From CAWJFJ01 sp963800065 (GTDB lineage Bacteria; Actinomycetota; Acidimicrobiia; Acidimicrobiales; UBA8190): a stretch of 64,000 bases of DNA. The notes beneath the pieces were generated by a model, which made no database searches, was not told where the DNA came from, and saw only the letters and a program-made list of their open reading frames with translations. Positions 59,555 to 64,000 of the stretch are shown here, in pieces. The DNA is taken from NCBI GenBank assembly GCA_963800065.1, contig CAWCZO010000011.1, positions 62,001-126,000 on the forward strand, given 5' to 3'. The position numbers and the translations under genes were made by a program. Position 1 is the stretch's first letter; every line of letters begins with the position of its first letter.

Positions 59555-60071
59555 TCAGGACATGGCGGTGGGATCGTTCAGTGGTTCGCCCGTCTCGAGC
59601 AGGGTCTTCAGGCCGGAGAGGACCCAGTTCCAGCCACCGCCGGCACCGGTGTCCTCCAAGCCGCCCGCGACCATGAGGGCCAACTTCGGTGCCCCCTCGA
59701 GTTCGTGGATGACGGTCAGTCTGCTGATGCCGTCCATGGCCTCGCCGATCTCGTAGGTCAGGCGGGTGAACCCTTCCGCCGCCGCCTCCGGTGACATGAC
59801 CATGCGCCAGGTCTGGACGAGCTTCCGGGGCGCGTCGCACTCGATGACCTCGCCGTCGACGGCCACGTCGCCCGCACCCATGGCCCGCATCCCGTCATTG
59901 GTGAGAGTGCGGAACGCACCTCCCGGGCGCATGTCGAACTCGACGTCGCCGCCGTAGCCGTAGCGCGCGCGTCCATTCGGGCCTGGTGATGGCGTCCCAG
60001 ATCGCCTGCGGGGTGGCCCTGATGTACACGCGGTACACCTGGGTGGTCACGTTGGTCTCGGTGGTGCTCAT
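59555..60071 (-). CDS. SRPBCC/AHSA1-type protein; reading frame broken near 59967
   Basis: The N-terminus from ATG 60071 (NVTTQVYRVYIRATPQAIWD, AITRPEWTR) and the C-terminus (YGYGGDVEFDMRPGGAFRTL, down to LSGLKTLLETGEPL at 59555) are in different frames. They meet in an alternating GCGCGCGCG stretch (59963-59971). Removing one base gives a 171-residue chain with the family segment PEWTRxYGYGG intact, so I read it as one gene. The break could be an extra base from a sequencing error or a real mutation. Its ATG overlaps the TGA of the ArsR gene (ATGA). It is a paralogue of the gene at 59030-59476. Intact members bind small hydrophobic ligands. Confidence 0.75.
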
Positions 60072-60409
60072 GCCATGTCCTCCAGTCGGGCCTTGAGATC
60101 GACGAGCGCCGACACGTGGCGCTCGGTGTACTTGTCGATCCACCGGTCGTGGATCAGCCGGATCGGCACCGGGTTCAGGAAGTGCAACTTCTCCCGGCCC
60201 GACCGGCGCGTGACGACGAGTCCCGCCTCTTCGAGGAGGCGCAGGTGCTTCATGACGCCGAAGCGCGTCATCTCGAGCTCCGATTCGAGCTCCGTGAGCG
60301 TGCGACCGTCACGCTCGAAGAGCCGGTCGAGCAGGAACCGACGCGTCGGATCGGCCAGCGCTCTGAACACCCGGTCGTCCTCGGCCACCCGGACAGAATA
60401 GGTGACCAT
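60068..60409 (-). CDS. ArsR/SmtB family winged-helix regulator
   Basis: This is a 113-residue repressor heading the SRPBCC operon. The winged helix is plain: DRVFRALADPTRRFLLDRLF, RDGRTLTELESELEMTRFGV, MKHLRLLEEAGLVVTRRSGR, then LHFLNPVPIRLIHDRWIDKY. It lacks the metal-binding Cys/His box of true ArsR or SmtB, and FLNPVPI is typical of the ArsR type that pairs with SRPBCC proteins. The ATG at 60409 lies inside a GTGAC-N6-GTCAC dyad, and no ribosome-binding site precedes it, so the message is probably leaderless and controlled by its own product. It is divergent from an F420-dependent oxidoreductase. Confidence 0.88.
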   Translation of the reverse strand: MVTYSVRVAEDDRVFRALADPTRRFLLDRLFERDGRTLTELESELEMTRFGVMKHLRLLEEAGLVVTRRSGREKLHFLNPVPIRLIHDRWIDKYTERHVSALVDLKARLEDMA

Positions 60410-60417
60410 ATAGTCAC
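60402..60417. promoter_or_regulatory. GTGAC-N6-GTCAC dyad overlapping the ArsR start, likely operator
   Basis: The arms GTGAC (60402-60406) and GTCAC (60413-60417) are perfect inverted repeats around CATATA, and the start codon of the ArsR gene lies within. A regulator bound here would block both initiation and the divergent oxidoreductase promoter. Confidence 0.55.
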
Positions 60418-60460
60418 ATGTCAACCGGCCCGGGGTTGCCCACCTCGGTACCCTGAGTCG

Positions 60461-61315
60461 GTGGATCTCGGCCCGGTGGGAATCTGGTGGAGCGGGACGT
60501 GGCGGGCGGGCGACGACGACACCGTGGACGTGGCCCGGGAGATGGAGGACCTCGGGTACGGGGCCCTGTGGTCCTCCGGCCGATTCGACCCCGGTCTGGC
60601 CCCGCGGTTCGAACGCCTCCTGGCCGCCACCACCCGAGTGGTGGTGGCCAGCGGCATCGTGAGCATCTGGGTGACCTCCCCCGGCGACATCTCGCGTCGG
60701 GTGGCCGACCTCGACGCCACGTACCCGGGACGATTTCTCCTGGGCCTCGGTGCCAGCCATGCCCCCATCGTCGAGGGCTACAGCCGTCCCTATTCGCACA
60801 TGGTGCGGTACCTCGACGGGCTCGACGCCGCCGGAGTGGTGACCAAGCAGCGCCGGGTGCTGGCCGCCCTCGGGCCGCGGATGCTGGAGCTGGCCGGCGA
60901 TCGGGCGGCCGGGGCCCATCCGTACTTCGTCCCCGTCGAGCACACGGCCCGGGCCAGGAAGATCCTGGGGACGGGCCCGCTCCTGGCCCCCGAGATGACG
61001 GCGGTCCTCGAACGGGACCCGGTGGCGGCGCGGGCGCTGGCCCGGACGTTCACGACCGGCTATCTGAGCCTCCCCAACTACAGCAACAATCTCCGGACCC
61101 TCGCGTTCGACGAGGAGGACCTCGCCGGTGGAGGCAGCGACCGCCTCGTCGATGCCGTCGTGGCCTGGGGGGACGTCGACACCGTGGCCGAGCGGGTGCG
61201 GGCCCACCACGACGCCGGGGCCGACCACGTCTGTGTCCAGGTCGTCGTCACCGGGCGGGAGTCGTTTCCCCTCGGCCAGTACCGCGAGCTGGCCGCCGCC
61301 CTCACGGGTCAATGA
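60461..61315 (+). CDS. LLM class F420-dependent oxidoreductase
   Basis: This is a 284-residue TIM-barrel enzyme of the luciferase-like family, of the short type (TIGR03620-like) that uses cofactor F420. It opens VDLGPVGIWWSGTWRAGDDD, followed by REMEDLGYGALWSSGRFDPG, VVVASGIVSIWVTSPGDISR, RFLLGLGASHAPIVEGYSRP and the late GPRMLELAGDRAAGAHPYFV. The last carries the AGAHPY motif of F420 enzymes. It ends HHDAGADHVCVQVVV. The GTG at 60461 has a weak site. It is divergent from the ArsR gene (51 bases between starts), so ArsR may control it as well. The substrate is unknown. Confidence 0.87.
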   Translation: MDLGPVGIWWSGTWRAGDDDTVDVAREMEDLGYGALWSSGRFDPGLAPRFERLLAATTRVVVASGIVSIWVTSPGDISRRVADLDATYPGRFLLGLGASHAPIVEGYSRPYSHMVRYLDGLDAAGVVTKQRRVLAALGPRMLELAGDRAAGAHPYFVPVEHTARARKILGTGPLLAPEMTAVLERDPVAARALARTFTTGYLSLPNYSNNLRTLAFDEEDLAGGGSDRLVDAVVAWGDVDTVAERVRAHHDAGADHVCVQVVVTGRESFPLGQYRELAAALTGQ

Positions 61316-61328
61316 CCTTCGAGTGCCG

Positions 61329-61358
61329 TTGACAGGGCCTTTTACCCGGACTTACGAT
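61329..61358 (+). promoter_or_regulatory. Near-canonical housekeeping-sigma promoter for the P450 operon
   Basis: TTGACA (61329-61334) and TACGAT (61353-61358) are separated by 18 bases. They are the best -35/-10 pair I see in the window. The predicted start of transcription, near 61365, falls inside the following inverted repeat. Confidence 0.6.
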
Positions 61359-61392
61359 CCGATCAATCGGACGCAGTGTCCGATTGATCGGA
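61358..61392. promoter_or_regulatory. 35-bp perfect inverted repeat, likely TetR operator of the P450 operon
   Basis: The arms TCCGATCAATCGGAC (61358-61372) and GTCCGATTGATCGGA (61378-61392) are exact reverse complements separated by five bases. Each arm is itself a near-dyad (CCGAT-CA-ATCGG). The site spans the predicted transcription start and ends 12 bases before the P450 ATG. Binding by the TetR coded downstream would shut the operon; this is inference from position and form. Confidence 0.8.
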
Positions 61393-61404
61393 GGACCCGT
61401 CCGG

Positions 61405-62643
61405 ATGGCCTCGTCTGACATCGATTTCGGCGACATCGATCTGACCGACTCCAAGAAGTTCGTGGCCGGGGTGCCCCACGAATGGTTCTCCTTCCTCCGC
61501 CGAAACGCCCCCGTCCATTGGCACGAGGAGGCCGACGGGCCCGGGTTCTGGGCCGTGACCGGGTACGACGACTGCAACACCGTGAACCGTGACTACGGGC
61601 TCTTCTCCTCCCACGCCAAAGGCACGTTCCTGTGGGACATGGACGAGGAGCAGCTCCTGCAGCAGCAGCTGGTGATGCTGAACATGGATCCGCCCATCCA
61701 CACCCGCTACCGCCGTCTGGTCAACAAGGGCTTCACCCCCAGGGTGGTCAAGCAGCTCCATGACCGCATCCATGCCGCCACCGACGTCATCATCGACGAG
61801 GTCATCGAACGGGGGGACGCCGACTTCGTCACGGAGGTCTCGGCCGAGCTGCCGCTCGTCGTCATCGCCGAGCTCCTCGGCGTCCCCAACGAGGACCGGC
61901 ACCGGATGTTCGACTGGTCCAACCAGATGATCGGGAACGAGGACCCCGAGTACCAGGACGCCGAGGACATCGCCCTGGTGGCCTCCATGGAGCTCTACGC
62001 CTACGCGTCGAAGCTCTTCGCCGAGAAGCGGATCGATCCGCAGGAAGATCTGATGAGCGTGCTCACCGGGGTGGAGCTGGAGGGCGAACGCCTCTCCGAC
62101 CTCGAGCTGGAGCTGTTCTTCCTCCTCCTGACGGTGGCCGGCAACGAGACCACCCGCAATCTGATCTCGGGCGCCATGGTGGCCTTCTTCGACAACCCCG
62201 ATCAGTGGGAGCTGTTGCGCAACGACCGAACGCTCCTCCCGTCGGCCATCGAGGAGATGCTGCGGTTCGTCACTCCGGTCATGAACTTCCGGCGCCAGTC
62301 CACGGCGGCGACCGAGCTCAGCGGGCAGGCCATCGGAGCCGACGAGAAGGTGGTGTTCTTCCACGTCTCGGCCAATCGGGACGAGACGGTGTTCGACGAT
62401 CCGCAGAAGTTCGACATCACCCGTCATCCCAATCCGCACATCGCCTTCGGCGGTGGGGGTCCCCACTTCTGTCTGGGCGCCAACCTGGCCCGGATGGAGA
62501 TCCGGGTCATGTTCGAGCACCTCCTGGACCGGATGCCGGACATCCACCTCGACGGAAGAGTCGAGCGGCTGCAGTCGTCGTTCATCAACGGGGTGAAGCA
62601 CATCCCGGTGGCCTTCTCGCCCGGTCCCCGCCTCACCGACTGA
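61405..62643 (+). CDS. Cytochrome P450, CYP125/CYP142-like
   Basis: This 412-residue soluble bacterial P450 would hydroxylate an unactivated C-H bond using O2 and a ferredoxin. It has NMDPPIHTRYRRLVNKGFTP in the C-helix region, the oxygen-activation motif AGNETTRN in helix I (AGNETT at 245-250), the ExxR of EEMLRF, the meander around VFDDPQKFDITRHPN, and the haem loop FGGGGPHFCLGANLARME with ligand Cys356. The overall pattern is close to the CYP125/142/124 group that oxidises sterol side chains and methyl-branched lipids. The ATG at 61405 follows GGAGGA. Its TGA is 1 base before the TetR ATG. No ferredoxin gene is adjacent. Confidence 0.92.
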   Translation: MASSDIDFGDIDLTDSKKFVAGVPHEWFSFLRRNAPVHWHEEADGPGFWAVTGYDDCNTVNRDYGLFSSHAKGTFLWDMDEEQLLQQQLVMLNMDPPIHTRYRRLVNKGFTPRVVKQLHDRIHAATDVIIDEVIERGDADFVTEVSAELPLVVIAELLGVPNEDRHRMFDWSNQMIGNEDPEYQDAEDIALVASMELYAYASKLFAEKRIDPQEDLMSVLTGVELEGERLSDLELELFFLLLTVAGNETTRNLISGAMVAFFDNPDQWELLRNDRTLLPSAIEEMLRFVTPVMNFRRQSTAATELSGQAIGADEKVVFFHVSANRDETVFDDPQKFDITRHPNPHIAFGGGGPHFCLGANLARMEIRVMFEHLLDRMPDIHLDGRVERLQSSFINGVKHIPVAFSPGPRLTD

Positions 62644-62644
62644 G

Positions 62645-63262
62645 ATGGCCCGTCAGAGCTCCGAGGACCTGAGGGGTGTCATCAGGGAATTCCGCCGCGA
62701 TCAGGTCATCGACGTGGCCCGTCGCCTCTTCGGCGAACGGGGCACCACGGAGGTGTCGATGGACGAGATCGCCACCGAGGCGGGCGTGGCCCGGTCCACG
62801 ATCTACGTCTACTTCGCCAACCGCGACGAGCTGCTGCGGGGGTGCCTCATGCGGATGCACGATCAGCTCATGCAGACGGTCAACGCCGCCTGGGATCTGG
62901 CCAACTCCCCCATCGACCGGCTGCGCATCCTGATTCTGGCCCTCTTCGAACAGCTCGACGAGACTCCGGCCTTCGTCCGACTGGCGCTGGCCACCTACGA
63001 GACGATCTCGCCGAGCGGTGGCGTCATCGGCTCGGAGCTCTCGATGATCGGGCTGGACATGGTCGAGCGGACCAGGGAGCTCTTCGAGGAGGGCGTGGCC
63101 GGTGCCGTTTTCCGGCTGCTCGATCCGGACCGCGCCGTCGCCCTGATCGGGCAGCAGATCTACGGCGCCCTCTCGGTGCGGGCCGCCGATCCCCTGCCGC
63201 CGCCCCGCGAGGAGGCGGCCGTCGAAATCAGCGAATTCCTGCTCCGGGGCCTGGCCCGGTAG
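62645..63262 (+). CDS. TetR family transcriptional regulator of the P450 operon
   Basis: This is a 205-residue repressor. The N-terminal helix-turn-helix is REFRRDQVIDVARRLFGERG, TTEVSMDEIATEAGVARSTI, YVYFANRDELLRGCL, matching the TetR_N pattern. The C-terminal domain is helical with a likely ligand pocket, ending EISEFLLRGLAR. It is co-transcribed with the P450, one base after its stop. The 35-bp inverted repeat before the P450 is the natural binding site, so the regulator would control itself with the enzyme. The inducer may be the P450 substrate (sterol- or lipid-like), which is speculative. Confidence 0.9.
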   Translation: MARQSSEDLRGVIREFRRDQVIDVARRLFGERGTTEVSMDEIATEAGVARSTIYVYFANRDELLRGCLMRMHDQLMQTVNAAWDLANSPIDRLRILILALFEQLDETPAFVRLALATYETISPSGGVIGSELSMIGLDMVERTRELFEEGVAGAVFRLLDPDRAVALIGQQIYGALSVRAADPLPPPREEAAVEISEFLLRGLAR

Positions 63263-63287
63263 AGCGCCCGACGCCAGGTCGGAGGCG

Positions 63288-64000
63288 TCAGCGCACCGGC
63301 TCCGACTCCACCCCGAAGCGCTCCTGGTAGGGAAGGGACCGTTGGCGCAGGGCACCGGCATCGAGGCCGGTGTCGGCGAACCGGTAGCGGTCGCCACCGC
63401 CGTCACCGGGGTTGCCGGCCAGGAACGTCCGCATCCGGCCCTCGGCATCGGCGCTGAGGTCCCGGCCGAGGGCGCCGTAGAGCCGCCTGATCGTCGGGAG
63501 GGGATCGGCGCAGAATTCGGCGAACTGCACGTCGACGATCTGACCGGGAGGGAACGTGTCGCCGTCTCGCGCCGCCATGCCCCGGTCCAGTCCGAGGAGG
63601 ATGTCGTCGGCGTAGCCCTCGGCGATCTCGGTGATGGAGATCTCGTCGCTGGCCAACCCACGCAGGTGGGCGGCCAGGGCGCTCACGGAGGCGATGACCT
63701 TGAGCGGGTCGCGATGCGTCTGGACGACGACGGCATCGGGGTACTCGGCCGCTAGGGCGTCGAGATGCCAGAGGTGGGCCGGTGACTTGAGGAGCCACTG
63801 GGCGGCCGGGACCCGGGACTGGAGGTGCTGGAGGTAGCGGCGGTGCCAGCGGTAGGCGGTGGTCATGTCCGCCTGGTGCAGCAGCCAGTGGTTGTAGGTC
63901 GGCAACCGGTACTGGGTCGGGAAGATCATGCTGCGGAAGTCACCGGCCGTCATGCGGACGCACTCCTGGGCCAGTAGGGCACCGAGGGGGTGGAAGCGGG
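63288..64000 (-). CDS. Sulfotransferase family protein, N-terminus cut by window edge
   Basis: This is the C-terminal 237 residues of a PAPS-dependent sulfotransferase-family protein; the frame continues beyond 64000. Visible parts are HPLGALLAQECVRMTAGDFR, PTYNHWLLHQADMTTAYRWH, then HLQSRVPAAQWLLKSPAHLW, the PAPS 3'-phosphate motif VVVQTHRDPLKVIASVSALA, and AEFCADPLPTIRRLYGALGR. The KSPAHLWHL segment is typical of the actinobacterial long type (Sulfotransfer_3). The internal ATG at 63953 is not the start, as homologous sequence extends upstream. It ends 25 bases from the TetR stop, convergent. Acceptor unknown. Confidence 0.88.
   Translation of the reverse strand, partial: RFHPLGALLAQECVRMTAGDFRSMIFPTQYRLPTYNHWLLHQADMTTAYRWHRRYLQHLQSRVPAAQWLLKSPAHLWHLDALAAEYPDAVVVQTHRDPLKVIASVSALAAHLRGLASDEISITEIAEGYADDILLGLDRGMAARDGDTFPPGQIVDVQFAEFCADPLPTIRRLYGALGRDLSADAEGRMRTFLAGNPGDGGGDRYRFADTGLDAGALRQRSLPYQERFGVESEPVR

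Overview
The window is 64 kb of a very GC-rich chromosome, roughly two-thirds or more G+C, with GTG and TTG starts and many ATGA/GTGA stop-start overlaps. The gene content suggests a high-GC actinobacterium, possibly of the class Acidimicrobiia: two luciferase-like (LLM) oxidoreductases of which one looks F420-dependent, a mycothiol-dependent maleylpyruvate isomerase-fold protein, an Lhr helicase, DUF2332, DUF427 and DUF4389 proteins, a CYP125-like P450 and an ArsR plus SRPBCC operon. The class is an inference from gene content. I found no rRNA, tRNA or CRISPR array.

Layout. 0-3.4 kb: SnoaL, VOC and DUF2332 genes, then an IS630 element inserted exactly at the stop codon of a second VOC gene. 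3.4-9.0 kb: a divergent catabolic locus (SDR, D-aminoacylase-type amidohydrolase and VOC leftward; TetR, LLM oxidoreductase and HSL-type esterase rightward) with a perfect inverted repeat between the two arms. 9-18 kb: ABC-F ATPase, sarcosine-oxidase-like flavoprotein, a frame-broken lytic transglycosylase, a hotdog thioesterase, an alkyltransferase-like DNA-repair protein, a RidA fragment coupled to a GNAT gene, a CxC redoxin and a haloalkane dehalogenase. 18-28 kb: two DUF4389 membrane paralogues, Lon (frame broken by one base), divergent Lhr, and a cupin. 28-33 kb: a PAS-PAS-GGDEF-EAL protein, a membrane-anchored GH43 glycosidase with a companion stalk protein, and a NUDIX protein. 33-40 kb: a block that reads lower in GC, with an orphan GspE/PilB ATPase, an acyl-CoA ligase, an MFS transporter with a large loop, and UspA. 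40-46 kb: a beta-lactamase-fold hydrolase, a nucleosidase-like protein, and an overlapping cluster of three genes that encode six YbjQ-like domains. 46-52 kb: a nucleobase salvage cluster (adenosine deaminase, NCS1 permease, APRT-like transferase, cytosine deaminase, UPRT, HPRT). 52-64 kb: HAD phosphatase, ribosomal protein S18 with an acidic tail, arylsulfatase, small membrane proteins, the ArsR/SRPBCC operon, and a P450-TetR operon behind a near-canonical promoter and a 35-bp perfect inverted repeat.

The catabolic genes (dehalogenase, sulfatase, P450, SDR, amidohydrolase, LLM, acyl-CoA ligase) suggest an aerobic heterotroph using xenobiotic-like or lipid-like substrates. Purine and pyrimidine bases taken up by the NCS1 permease could be deaminated or ribosylated entirely by enzymes of the 46-52 kb cluster. 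Three conserved genes (lytic transglycosylase, Lon, one SRPBCC) each need a one-base change in a short G-run or GC-repeat to read through. This pattern looks more like residual sequence error than biology.
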